A DNA stretch of 64,000 nucleotides from Centrapalus pauciflorus. Its lineage: Eukaryota; Streptophyta; Magnoliopsida; Asterales; Asteraceae. Shown here in pieces: positions 44,541-55,735 of the stretch (position 1 is its first letter; each line of letters begins with the position of its first letter). The DNA lies in the NCBI GenBank assembly GCA_020465985.1, contig JAANYP010000155.1, positions 1-64,000 on the forward strand, in the 5' to 3' direction. Both the position numbers and the translations under genes were made by a program. The notes under the pieces were generated by a model, which was not told where the DNA came from, made no database searches, and saw only the letters and a program-made list of their open reading frames with translations.

Positions 44541-45033
44541 GTTGGTAAACCCTGTGTTAGTCTATTAATTGAGTATTATGTTTACATTTGCATATTAAGT
44601 TCATGATTGTGAAGATAAGTTCTTGAGATAATGAACTTGGGAGAATAAGTTCTTAAAGGCATAAGCCACAAACTTAAGTCACACAGTACAAACTTAGCTT
44701 GCCTAAGTTCGTATGTGCTTTTGCTTGAACTTGTAAGTTCGTGGGCTTGGGCCTTGAATGAACTTATGTGTTATAAAATTAACTTTTTCAGTTATTTTAA
44801 ATAACTTTTGGTGAAATTCATTTTTAGAGTTTGTGAAAGTGCACGTACGAACCAGAAGCGATTTCAGAGACTTTTAGGAGCAATACATCGTGTGGGGTCG
44901 GTATCCTATCGGCTAACATTGTGTTCGAATCTGTGTTCCGCGCGTGATCGATGTGTTAAGCGTCTAACGAGGATTCCGCAATCGTTGGACGACCTCGCGC
45001 CTTGATCTGATCCGTAGACGTGGTGACCTTACA
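44541..45033 (+). repeat. 3' LTR of a Copia element of the same family as element E (493 bp)
   Basis: It starts TGTTGGTAAACCCTGTG (element E LTR: TGTTGGTACACCCTGTG) and ends GTGACCTTACA (element E: TAGACCTTACA). Both contain AACGAGGATTCCGCA. No PBS follows; the next base belongs to a minus-strand Copia gene, so the element inserted into that gene. Confidence 0.8.
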
Positions 45034-46690
45034 CTAAGTAATGATGCAAAGAGGCATTCATTAGCAGACGCCCTTCAAGTTTGAACATCGGTTGACAGAT
45101 CACCAATGATTTGCTCAGTTAGGTGATCCCGGATTCACCTCTTTTCACGTGGGAGGGAGAACATGTAGGTAACTCAGTGGTTAGTGAGAGGATGGATAAG
45201 AGTTTTGGTCGATGGTTTATAGGGATGGTACCACTACTCCGGTTCTGATTCGGTTGGTTCTTGTAAAGGGATAATATTTGGTACGATGTGTGAGAGAATG
45301 ATATGAGTAGTATCAACAGGTTGTGGATTAGTGGAAGTCGATGATCGTAATGAAGAAGGTAATGGTGATGGATAGGGTGGAACTGTTGATTCTAAAGAAT
45401 TTATAGTATCTACAGGAGCGAAAACAAAAGAAGAGTTTACATTAGTAACGAAAATATCAACATAAAAAGGATAAACATATTATTAAATCCGAAGAAGAAA
45501 AAGAAGTAGATGTAGAAGAATCTCCAGGCATAGAAGTGATTCGTGGTCCCAGTTGATCAACCTTAAAAGCCAGTGCAGCCATTTCATCGAATGTGATATT
45601 CACAATCTCATTAACTATCCTGGTTCGAATGTTGAACACGCGATATGCCTTTGCATTGGATGAGTATCCAATAAAAATCGCCCCGTCCGCTTTCTCGTTG
45701 AACATCCCAAGATTGTCTTTATCGTTTAACACGTAGCACCAGCAACAAAAACCTCGTAAGTATTTAATGTAAGGTACTTTATTTAGATATAGTTGGTAGG
45801 GTGTTTTATTGAAGCGCCTATGAATGATATAATGGTTCTTTGTGTAGCATGCAGTTGAGAAGTCTTCGGCCCACAAAAACAACGGTGGTTTCAAGTAGTT
45901 TAGCACGCTACGAGCAACCTCCAGAAGAGTACGGTTTCGTCTTTCAACTATTTTGTTTTGTTGATGCGTTCGGGCGGTGGAATATTGATGGTGAATGCCT
46001 TTAAATCGAAGGAAGCCCTCAACTACCGGATTTTTAAACTATGTGTCGTTGTCTGATATAATTGATTGTACCGATAACTGCTGCTAGGTGTCGACACTCT
46101 TAATGAAATTGATAATTTCTTAACTAGTATTTCCCTTAGATCGCAAGAACTGAACTCAGATATATCGTGAGTAATCGTCCACGATAACCAATATATAGCA
46201 TTTACCATTAATGCTATGCGTACGCAAAGGGCCGCATAAGTCCATATGCAGCAGCTCAAGTACACTCTTCTTAGATGGTTCGGGTTTTGGTTTGTGACAG
46301 AATCTTTTCATCTTGCCCTTCTCACACGCTCCACATAGATGATCCTTTTCGTAGTGTAATTCCGGAAGAACCTTGACTAGATGTTTTGACGCCATCTTGT
46401 TCATGTTGCCAAAATTCAGATAGGATAGTCATCTATGTCATAACCATGAGTCTTTTGAGGACGCTTTTGATAGTAGGCATATGTTATCTTTCACTATAAG
46501 CTTGGCTACATCGATGGTGTAGAGGTTTGAGTGGCGTGAACCAGATAGGATTTCTTTTTTGTCATCTCTCTTCACGCTACAGATCTTAGCCCTAAACAAC
46601 ACTTGCAGACCTTTGTCACATACTTGGCCTATGTTAAACAGATTATATGATGACCCCTCAACATAGTCAACATCTGTTGTTATGTATATT
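45034..46690 (-). pseudogene. pol: Minus-strand Copia pol fragment: end of protease, integrase, start of RT
   Basis: Read right to left: IYITTDVDYVEGSSYNLFNIGQVCD (split here: the motif YVEG...NLF.IGQ.CD marks the protease to GAG-pre junction) near 46690, then HYEKDHLCGACEKGK and LHMDLCGPL (46156-46404), VERRNRTL near 45930, PLFLWAEDF, RRFNKTPYQL and NEKADGAIFIGYSSNAKAYRVF (45457-45906), then the linker motif HPI..IIGD and ANECLF near 45050. It carries stops and shifts. The left end stops exactly at an LTR end (45033) and the right end exactly at an LTR start (46691), so two later elements landed in this one. Confidence 0.85.
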
Positions 46691-46964
46691 TGTTGATGGA
46701 ATACAAAGTATATGGTGTATTTTGTAATTAGTTGATAGTTGTATAAATGTATATAATAGTGGTTTGACTTTCAAATTAGACATCCGATCTGACAGTTATT
46801 TTTTACGCATTGAATTCAGAGAAAAGGGCTACTGTTCACGAACATTCTCATTCCACATTCTGTAATCATCTGTTTATAAATAGAATCATTCGGTCAGTAT
46901 TAAATCTATTTGTTGTTCTTATTATTGATATTGTTGTTTGATTTTTTAGAAACTATAATTCACA
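46691..46964 (+). repeat. SIRE-B 5' LTR (274 bp)
   Basis: It starts TGTTGATGG, ends ATAATTCACA and is followed two bases later by the PBS. TATAAATA lies at 46875-46882. It is related to the minus-strand LTR at 4960-5251. Confidence 0.85.
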
Positions 46965-46966
46965 AT

Positions 46967-46978
46967 TGGTATCAGAGC
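46967..46978 (+). promoter_or_regulatory. SIRE-B primer-binding site
   Basis: TGGTATCAGAGC, tRNA-Met(i) type, two bases after the LTR. Confidence 0.93.
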
Positions 46979-47408
46979 ATCTAGGGGTGAATTTTGATAC
47001 TGAAATTGAAAAATACGAACTGTTCTTGAATATTTTTTCGAAAACCCAAAGAATCACCAAGGGTTTTTACTCTGTTAATCATAGAGTGTGAAACTTGGAT
47101 CGAAGGAAAAGGATTAGAAGTCGATTCAATTGAATATAATCTTGTTTTGATTCATCAAACACATAAAAAGATATAGTGATTTTTATAAAATTTTGAAAAA
47201 CCCAAAGTTCATCACTGTTCTATTGAAAAAGTCACGACTAGATCTATTTTTGGACAATATTGTTTCACAAAAAGTGTTTGTAATCATAATCCTTACCTTC
47301 GATTTCAATTTGGTTGAATATGGCTGTGTTTTTCGAATTAATTTGAATTTCAGACTTAAATAATCTGAAAAACTAAGAAACTCGAAATATACTTAGTATA
47401 TGTGTAAT

Positions 47409-47922
47409 TCGAGTTGACTGTGTTTACAAATCGAGTTGATAAAAAGTGTCAATCGAGTTGGCATAGTTATTCAATCGAGTTAACTTGATTATTCAATCGA
47501 GTTGACTTGATTATTCAATCGAGTTGATTTGTTATTAATTCGAGTTGACTTGCAATTTTATTCGAGTTAACTCTCATTTCATTCGAGTTGACTCTCATTT
47601 CAATCAAGTCAACTCTCATTACATTCGAGTTTACACAAGTTGAATTCGAGTTACACTCAAGTCAATTCGAGTTTTACACAAGCTTAATTCGAGTTTCACT
47701 CAAGTCAATTCGAGTTTTACAGAAGCTTAATTCGAGTTTTATTCAAAACTAGTTCGAGTTTCATATAAAGCTCATTCGAGTTTAACAGATTCATTCGAGT
47801 TTAACACAACATCAATCGAGTCTTGCATAAGTCATTCGAGTTTCATCATTGATTCGAGTTGATTATTGCTTCTAACAAGTTACTTTATTATAGATTCGAG
47901 TTAATATCTGATTCAATAGAGT
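47409..47922 (+). repeat. TCGAG(TT) word array with 21-22 bp pitch in the SIRE-B leader
   Basis: TCGAG starts at 47409, 47431, 47453, 47475, 47497, 47519, 47540, 47562, 47583, 47625, 47646, 47667, 47689, 47710, 47732, 47754, 47776, 47795, 47816, 47836, 47854 and 47896. Degenerate units fill the slots at 47604 (TCAAG), about 47874 and about 47916. Most steps are 21 or 22 bp. The 13-14 bases between words vary, though neighbours are alike. It lies between PBS and gag. Confidence 0.93.
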
Positions 47923-48052
47923 TTCACTATTCATTCTTACAAAGGTTGATCAACTTTCAACTGTTGATCAACAATTTCAATTTCAATCAAAGTTCATCAG
48001 ATCTTGGATAGTTTCCTAAATATCAATCACAATGTAAAAAGACGTTCTAGCA

Positions 48053-50649
48053 ATGGGATCAGAAACCACACCCCCAATTCTTTATCGGGGAACATACGTC
48101 CAATGGAGGGAGAGGTTTTTAGAATTCATAAGTTTTCATGATCTGTCGGAAGAGATGTTAAAATCCTTAACAGAAGGACCAGCTACATTCATGGAAACAG
48201 TCGAGGTTACAAACTTGACTGAGGCACAAAAGAAAAGAAAGTTAGGGGATAAAACCGCCAGGAAATTATTACTGATCTCAATCCCCAATGACATTTACAC
48301 ATGTCTCACAAACACAAAAACCGCCAAATCCATATGGGATGAGGTGTGTAAACTTATGAGGGGATCTGTCAGAGCTGCAAAAAACAGAGCTAGAAACAGT
48401 CTGATGACATTCGAGAATTTTCGAGCTCGTGAAGGAGAATTACTGGAAAACACTTACCTGAGGTTTGTTAGTTTGGTAAGTGAAATGAAAAGAAATGGAG
48501 TGACAAAGTCCAATCTGGACATAGATGTCAAGTTCTTAAACGTACTGAACCCTGAATGGGAGAAGTATGCCATGATAATCCAGCAGACAAAGGACATTGA
48601 AGAAATGAATTTTCATATGATTTTTGAAAACCTCAATAACTACCAAGAGGTCGTATTGAGGAAATTATCAGGCAAGAAGAAAGATGAGAAAGAGACTGCA
48701 GACCCTGGCTTTACTGGCAAAAAAGAAGTACAAATATAAGCTGAAAAAGGAGAAAAGAGCAGTAGTCAGCAATAGCTCTTCCGAATCTGAAACATCAGAT
48801 TCATTTGCAGATTCCGAAATAGAAGAAATGAAAGCAGATGGCACTTCTAACCAAAGCATTTTAAAAGAAGTTCTACCGTAAGCCAACCAACAATAAAATG
48901 CGCTACAAGACTGGCTCGAGAAAATTTGAAAAGAAGGAAAAATATGAAAAATCTGGAGAGAGCAGGGGCAGAAAAGCTGACAAATATGAAAAATCAGATA
49001 AATCAGCAAAGAAAGAATCAGAACAGAAGTGCTATAACTGTGGAAAACCAGGTCATTTTGTCTATGAATGTAGACTACCAGTAGTCAAAAACTCTGACTA
49101 CTATACAAGAAAGGCTCTCTTAGCCAAAGAAAAAGAGGCTGGAAAAGCTCCTATGGCGGAGGATGACCATTGGCTACAATTATCTGAAGATGAAGACATA
49201 CTTGATGAGGATGCTCATATCTGCCTGAAATCGGAAGTTCTTAATGAGTCAGAATTGAGTGAGTCAGCCATGATAGCCGAGGATGAAGTATGGGTTAGAC
49301 TAACAGATGAAGAGGATAAGGAAAGACAAGAGTCTGAGGAGGAAAAGACTGAAGAAGTTGCGTTGATGGCAATTGGAAAAGCTGATGATAAGGATAATGA
49401 AGATTCAGAGTCAGAAAGATCCAATAGTTCAGACATACCGGAGGTAAATTCTAACTCTGACTCTGAAATTGATGATTCTTGTGTGCTAGAAGAGAAATTA
49501 ACTCAAATGGCCTTTACGCTTAAGAAATTTGAAAAATCGTTAAAGGCTGAAAAGAAACATGCTCACTCTTTGGAAAACAAATTACGTAATGAACATAATT
49601 TAGTTTTAGACTTTTCTAAAGATAAAGAATTAGCTTTACGAGTAGTTTCAGATTTACAAGATAAAGAAACAGAACTTCAAAGCAAAATACAAGAACTTAA
49701 TCACAATATTTCTGACCTACAAGAAAAACTGAGAATGGCAGAATTAGAAGCTTCCAATTTTTATGTAAAGTATCATGCCATCTTTGAAGAAAGAACTAAG
49801 CTTTATGAGAAAATAAAAAAGATGGAAGATGAATTTATCAAAAGAGGTCAAACAGATCAAACCATTTATTTAAATCAACCAAAAGACACAGAATTTTACA
49901 ATTCTAAATCTGGTATTGGTTGGGAAAATCCCAAGTATCTGACAAAGGCTATATCCAATTCACCAACTTTATATGATGTCAGATATATGAACTTACGATT
50001 AAAAATGACTTTTATGAAAGCATCTGATGAAGTAGAATCTAGTGAAGCAACAAAAAGATTAAGATCAGACAAAATGCAAAATTCTGTTGATTTAAACAGA
50101 ATAAATGAATTAAGCAATAATCTTGATATTAAAGAAGAGTATATTCAGACATATTCTGAAAAGGATTTGTCTGAATCTCCTACTCAATCTCAAAAGTTAT
50201 ATTTGCCATTTTCAATTCTAGAAAAGTTAAACACTGATCTTGAATTGAAAGTTAAAAACTTTGAGACAGAAAATAAATCTCTTAAGGCTGAAATCAAAAT
50301 TATGGAACAAAAGTTACAAAAACAGTTTGAGAACAAAAAGTTGTCCGATCCATCATCTTTAAAAAAGGAATTTGATCTGTTTATGAACTCTGACTTCAAT
50401 TTCTTAGAGGAAATGTTTGTTAAAATTGATGATTTTGTAAAACCTTTACATAACAAACAATCAGATGATCAGAACGAACCTGTTAAAATTCTGCAAAGAA
50501 TTTCTACAGATTCAATAAAATCATCTGAAAATTCACCAACTTTACAACAAAAGAGGGAGAAAACAAAAGTTATTTTTGATACTCCTAAACTTGAAAAAGG
50601 TGAATCATCTTCTACAGAGAACTCAATTGCACTAAGAGTCCAATCTTAA
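48053..50649 (+). pseudogene. gag: SIRE-B gag
   Basis: Three frames join into one Gag. 48053-48739 (ATG in AGCAATGGG) has the UBN2-type capsid core (KLGDKTARKLLLISIPND, AKSIWDEVCKLM, LENTYLRFVSLVSEMKRNG). 48684-48881 and then 48898-50649 continue after two frameshifts. The zinc knuckle CYNCGKPGHFVYEC is at about 49030-49071. Behind it lies a very long acidic and then coiled-coil tail of about 500 residues (KKFEKSLKAEKKHAHSLENK, LQDKETELQSKIQELNHNI), typical of SIRE Gag. A TAA at 50647 ends it; pieces at 50751-51032 may belong to the gag-protease linker. Confidence 0.85.
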
Positions 50650-51227
50650 AAAGGTAAGAGAAATTTACAGAAGAAACAAGTTTCTAAGATTACTAATTCT
50701 CATGTTTCTTCTATGTCAGATAAGATTGTGAACGGTTCAAGAAAACAAGTTTGGAGAAAGAAAAAGAGAGAACAAAAAAAATAAAAATAAAACAAGAGTG
50801 GCGCGTGAAGAAAAATATGGTTACAGATGGAAATAGCAATTTTGAAAACTCTGTCTGTAATAATAAATTTGTTGATAATTCTTGTATAAAATTCTCTCAA
50901 ACAGACTTAATTGCTTTGAGTTCTGATGCATGTAAATCTTTAATTGTAAAATCTGATAAGCTTGTTTGGCAACCGAAGAAAAAGGACCCATTTTTTAAAC
51001 AGAAAAAGGTTCCACAGCAAAATATTTCATGAACAGTTCCGCCAAGAATTGTACAAAAGTGGATACCTAAAAGAATTGTTCAATAATGGGTACCTAAATC
51101 ATCATCAAATGTAAAGCTAAAAGCCATATCTGATGAGAAAACAAATCATAAACTGCATGATTTACCTAAATCAAAAGTACCCAACTATAAGTGGGTACCT
51201 CAAGTGCTATTTCGTCTTATAGGTAAA

Positions 51228-51560
51228 TCATGTATGGTATCTTGACCCCGGATGTTCAAAGCATATGACCGCACAAAGAGAAACACTCACGAACTTTGTA
51301 GAAAAGTTCTATGGGACGGTCAGTTTTGGAAATGATTAGTTTTTTCCGATCAAAGGATACGGGAGTCTCGCATACGACAAAATTACAATTCAGAAGGTTT
51401 TCTACGTTGATGGTCTTGGACATAATTTGTTTAGCATTGGACAGCTGTGTGATAAAGGATTGGAAGTCAACTTCAAAGCCAATCGGTGCAGCATCAGATC
51501 CGAAGAAGGTAAAGAAATACTAGCAGGAAACAGGAAACCAATTTGTACTCCATTGACTTA
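51228..51560 (+). pseudogene. pol: SIRE-B protease
   Basis: It reads VWYLDPGCSKHMTAQ, then one TAG, then ITIQKVFYVDGLGHNLFSIG and QLCDKGLEVNF. The catalytic triplet is DPG (51244-51252) where active Copia proteases have DSG or DTG, so the enzyme is probably dead even without the stop. Confidence 0.8.
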
Positions 51561-52616
51561 GCCTCCATTAATCTGAAGAAGGATGTCTGCGTACTGTCAA
51601 AAGCTACATCAAAAACGGCATGGCTATGTCACCGTCGTCTTCCTCATCTGCACTTCAATGAATTAACCAACCTAGCAAAAGGCGGGTTAGTTAGAGGGCT
51701 ACCAACTCTCAAATTCCAAAAGGAGCAGTTGTGTGCCGCATGTGAAGAAGGAAAGATGACTAGAGCTTCACACAAATCCAAATCTGAACACTCTTCAATA
51801 AGAGCACTGGAATTACTTCATATGGATCTGTGTGGACCAATGAGAGTACAAAGCATTAATAAGAAAAGATATCTATTAGTGATAGTTGACGACTATTTAC
51901 GGTACACATGGGTTTTCTTCTTGAGGTCCAAATCAGATGCTACCGAAATCATCATAGACTTCATCCGGAAAATTCAAGTGAAATTGCAACTTACAATTCA
52001 GTCAATCTGGTCAGATAATGACACATAATTCAAGAATAAATCACTTGAATCATTTTTGAATTCTGTAGGAATCACACATCAGTTTTCAGCTGCTAGAACT
52101 CCACAATAGAATGGTGTCGTGGAACGAAGAAATCGGACACTAGTGGAATCAGCTTGGACGATGCTGGCGTATTCCAATCTACCCTTATTCTTATGGGCTG
52201 AAGCAGTTGCAACAACTCGTTTCACACAGAATTGTTCATTCATCAATAAACGATTCAGAAAGACACCTTATGAACTAATTAATAAACGAATACCTAATAT
52301 CAAATTTTTCCATGTCTTTGGCTGCAAATGCTTCATACTAAATGACAAAGACAACCTTGGAAAATTCAATGAAAAAGCAGATGAAGGTATTTTCATAGGT
52401 TATTCAAAGGAATCAGTCGCTTTCCGTGTCTACAACAAGCGAACCAAGACAGTCAACGAGAGCGTCAACGTCAAATTTGATGAAGGAGTGGTAATGACTT
52501 CTGAACATACCAGTTCAGGACCCGAACCTAACATGCAGACTTCAATGGAGTCACCTGAACAGAATGCTGAAAATTCTGAAATAAATAAATTGTTTGAGAA
52601 TTTTTATGAAGACTAG
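51543..52616 (+). pseudogene. pol: SIRE-B GAG-pre-integrase and integrase
   Basis: The finger is LCHRRLPHLHFNEL with CAACEEGKM. The core has HMDLCGPM and SIWSDNDT, followed by a TAA at 52026-52028 where GTEF is expected. A TAG sits in the middle of ARTPQ-NGVVERRNRTL, near 52109. The C-terminal part is clean: RFRKTPYELINKR, FHVFGCKCF, NEKADEGIFIGYS, NESVNVKFDE. The acidic linker continues to about 53040. Confidence 0.88.
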
Positions 52617-53039
52617 TTTGAGAAGCCCAAAACTAATGTTGTAAATTTGGTGCATGACAGGATTACTGAAGTTCTAGTTGTAGTCTCTGATCATTCTCAT
52701 CAACAAGTATCAGAAGAAACTGGAGAAGCATCAACAACAGATGTACACTAGCCAATTGAAAGTGTACAACCCATTGAAAATCCAGAATCTTCTGAAACCC
52801 CCTTAACATACGAAAATTTAGAATCTCCTAACTCAGATACCCTACCAACTACATCTGAAGCAATCCCCCGACCTACATATTTAGACCATAATCTCAATCA
52901 AGACCACATTGAATCGTATCCACATACTTTCAAGTGAACTAGAAATCACCCAATAAAATACATTATTGGTGATCCATCTGCTTCAGTCCAAACCAGAAGA
53001 GCCACAATAAACGAGTGCCTATTTTCAAATTTTCTTAGC

Positions 53040-53780
53040 AAAATAGAACCTAAGAATGTGAAAGAAGCACTTCTGGATGCTAATTGGATTGTTGCAATGC
53101 AAGAAGAACTGAATCAGTTCGAACGGTTGAAGGTCTGGAGACTTGTTGAGCGACCCAAAGATAAATCTATCATTGGCACGAAGTGGATCTTTAAAAACAA
53201 AAAGGATGAACATGGAGTAATCAATCGCAATAAAGCTCGCCTCGTTGCCAAAGGATACAGTCAACAAGAAGGGATTGACTACGATGAGACTTTTGCACCT
53301 ATTGCACGAATAGAAGCGATTAGAATGTTTTTAGCTTTTGCCACTCGTAAAAACTTTATTGTTTATCAAATGGATGTTAAAACTGCGTTTTCAAACACAG
53401 AATTTACCGATGAAGTATATACATATCAGCCCGAAGGCTTTACTGATCCTTCGAAACCTGATTATGTATATATTTTAGACATGTCACTGTATGGCCTTAA
53501 ACAAGCACCGCGTGCTTGGTATGATGCACTTTCAACATATTTGTTGAAATGTGGATTCAACAAAGGTGCAGTTGACACAACCCTGTTTATAAAAACGTCA
53601 GGGGCCGGATATTAGAGTAATACAAGTCTATGTAGATGACATAATATTTGGGTCTACAAATCTTGAATTTCATAAGAAATTCTAATTCTTAATGTCCCAA
53701 AAATTTGTAATGAGCATGATGGGAGAAATAATTTTTTTCATAGGATTACAAGTTAAAAATTGACTGATGGTATTTTTATT
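53040..53780 (+). pseudogene. pol: SIRE-B reverse transcriptase
   Basis: From EPKNVKEALLDANW through GTKWIFKNKK, KARLVAKGYSQQEGIDYDETFAP, YQMDVKTAF and LYGLKQAPRAWY (53058-53615). A frameshift after FIKTSGAG moves the catalytic YVDD (53629-53640) into another frame. A TAA near 53684 and further shifts precede MGEIIFFIGLQV. Confidence 0.88.
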
Positions 53781-53799
53781 AATCAGTCAAAATATATAC

Positions 53800-54575
53800 A
53801 AGACATGTTAAAGAAATTTAACATGGTTAACAGTACTCCTATGAAAACTCCCATGGCTCCGGACTCAACGTCAAAACTCGGTGAAGACATTTCGGGGAAA
53901 CTTGTAGATGTGACTCACTATCGAGGTATAATTGGGTGATTAATGTATTTAACAGCCAGTAGACCGGATACTATGTTTGCTACATGTGTGTGTGCTAGAT
54001 ATCAGACGAATCCAAAAGAATCATATTTAACAGCTGCAAAAAGAATTTTAAGATATCTCAAGGGAACTCCAAATCTTGGTTTGTGGTATCCCAGAGAATT
54101 TTCATTCAATTTAACTGCTTTTTCTGACGCTGATCACGCAGGTGATAAGATGGACAGAAAAAGTACGTCTGGTGTAGTACAATTCTTAGGTGACAAACTC
54201 GTATGCTGGTCATCCAAGAAACAACACTGCGTTTCATTGTGTACAGCTGAAGCAGAATACGTTGTTGTTTCATCATGCTGTTCTCAGGTGTTGTGGATGA
54301 AAAGCCAACTGCGAGATTACGGGTTTACAACACAGAAGATACCTATCTACTGTGATTCTCAGAGCGCAATTGTTATTGCATCAAATTCGATGCAACAGTC
54401 AAAAACAAAACACATCGACATTCGATACCATTTTATAAAGGATCACGTTGAAAATGGAAATATAGAATTATACTTTGTACCTACTAAATATCAACTAGCT
54501 GATTTGTTTACCAAAGCGTTAGATGAAAAAATGTTTAATTTTTTGGTATACAAATTGGGTATGTTGAATCGTTAA
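53800..54575 (+). CDS. pol: SIRE-B RNase H
   Basis: The open frame 53943-54575 has 210 codons; the upstream connection (YKTPMA-type, HYRGIIG) is readable but ends in TGA at 53937-53939. Motifs: MYLTASRPDTMFATC, FSDADHAGDKMDRKSTSG, WSSKKQHCVSLCTAEAEY, YCDSQSAI, KHIDIRYHFIKDHV and LADLFTKALDE. It ends at the usual GMLNR. It is well preserved compared with the rest of the element. Confidence 0.88.
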
Positions 54576-54576
54576 G

Positions 54577-55006
54577 ATTTAATAAAATCAGTAGTTTTAA
54601 TGTATAATTTTAAATTTAAATTTTTTATTGATTCCAATCTGAAGTTAAATTCTTGAATTTTAGAAGTTTAAATTTTTTTGAATTTAACTAGATCTGGATT
54701 GTCATGTGTAGGGGGAGCAGAAAATGAATTTGTCTGATTTTGAGAAATTCTGATAAAGTTTATTTGTTATTTTGTAGGGGTAGCTGATTTGAGAAATATG
54801 ATAACCATTTGAGGGGGAGCAGCATTCTGAAATTAAAGGGGGAGCAATTTAATATTTTAAATTTCTTTTTTGTGTTTAATTTTTTTTATGTTATTTTTTT
54901 TGTTTTTGTTTTTGACTGTATGAATTTTCAATTTTTGTTTCTTTAAGTCTGTTTTTTAATATTTTTTTTTGAATATCAGAAATTTTTTTTTGTTGTTTTT
55001 AATTTG
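54577..55006 (+). other. SIRE-B 3' spacer with GGGGGAGCA repeats and T-rich DNA
   Basis: Purine tracts like polypurine primers occur at 54711 (AGGGGGAGCAG), 54813 (GAGGGGGAGCAG) and 54839 (AAGGGGGAGCA). SIRE elements carry such repeated tracts. No post-RNase H ORF follows; a T-rich stretch leads to the LTR of element D. Confidence 0.7.
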
Positions 55007-55661
55007 TGTTGGGAAATATTCTATGTATGTCAAGCTGTTAGTTAGATTTCTCAAACTGTTAGTAGAGTTTCTGTGTAAGTACAAAGTTCAAGCTGTTAGT
55101 TGAGAAAGTTCGAGCTGCTTTTTCAAAAGTTCAAGCTGCCAGTGTTCAAGTTCAAGCTGCTCAACAGATAGTCTTCAAGCTGCTCAACAGCTCAATAAAC
55201 AAAGTGCTGAAATTCAGGAAAAGATATATATTCGAAGATTCAAGCATATCTATTTCTAGAGAAATCAGAGTTTCTCAAGCAAACAAATTAGAAGGCATTA
55301 TATATACATAGAATAGGTTTTTCTATTGTAAGTCTGCACGTACAAGTTTTTGATTCAATTGTAATTGCTTTTCTGATTAAGTTTTTATAATCCTCTAAGG
55401 TTGTAAAACCCTAAGAACAATCTGTGTTCTTCGCCTAATCAAACAGATTAGAGGTGATTGTAATCATTGAGTTTTGCAATACAAAAGACTTGATTGTTGA
55501 TTATATTTATGTGTTATTTGTTTGAAAGCTTTTCCTAAAAAAACAATTTAGTGTTATTCCGCAAACTTCTTAATTGGACTTTGATTCAATACAAGATTAT
55601 TGGTTTTATACTCTGATTGATTCAAACCAGTTAATCTTAGGTAGTGATTTTGATCTTGACA
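55007..55661 (+). repeat. Element D 5' LTR (655 bp)
   Basis: It starts TGTTGGGAAATATTC, ends CTTGACA and is followed two bases later by a PBS. It contains a CAAGCTG word array (55031-55182) and a TATATATA at 55299-55306. Confidence 0.85.
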
Positions 55662-55663
55662 AG

Positions 55664-55676
55664 TGGTATCAGAGCC
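55664..55676 (+). promoter_or_regulatory. Element D primer-binding site
   Basis: TGGTATCAGAGCC, tRNA-Met(i) type. Confidence 0.93.
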
Positions 55677-55735
55677 ACAGGTTTTACTTTGTTTTCAAAG
55701 TCAAAAGCTTTCTTTTAAAATTTTAATTTTCTGCA

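Larger units (their letters stand above)
46691..54860 (+). mobile_element. SIRE-B: Copia (SIRE-type) element without a visible 3' LTR
   Basis: The order is 5' LTR, PBS, a leader of about 1.07 kb with a regular word array, gag, protease, integrase, RT, RNase H and a GGGGGAGCA-rich 3' spacer. All coding parts are broken by a few stops or shifts. No copy of the 274-bp LTR occurs at the 3' side, and an unrelated LTR (element D) begins at 55007. The 3' end was therefore lost or replaced. Confidence 0.85.

Noticed and set aside
47409..47922. Heat-shock elements in the TCGAG array
   Set aside because: The consensus needs GAA and TTC blocks separated by two bases; TTCGAGTT words do not give that spacing.
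46691..55661. Treating the LTR at 55007-55661 as the 3' LTR of SIRE-B
   Set aside because: It shares no start, end or internal blocks with the 274-bp LTR at 46691 and is followed by a PBS and a different gag, so it belongs to element D.
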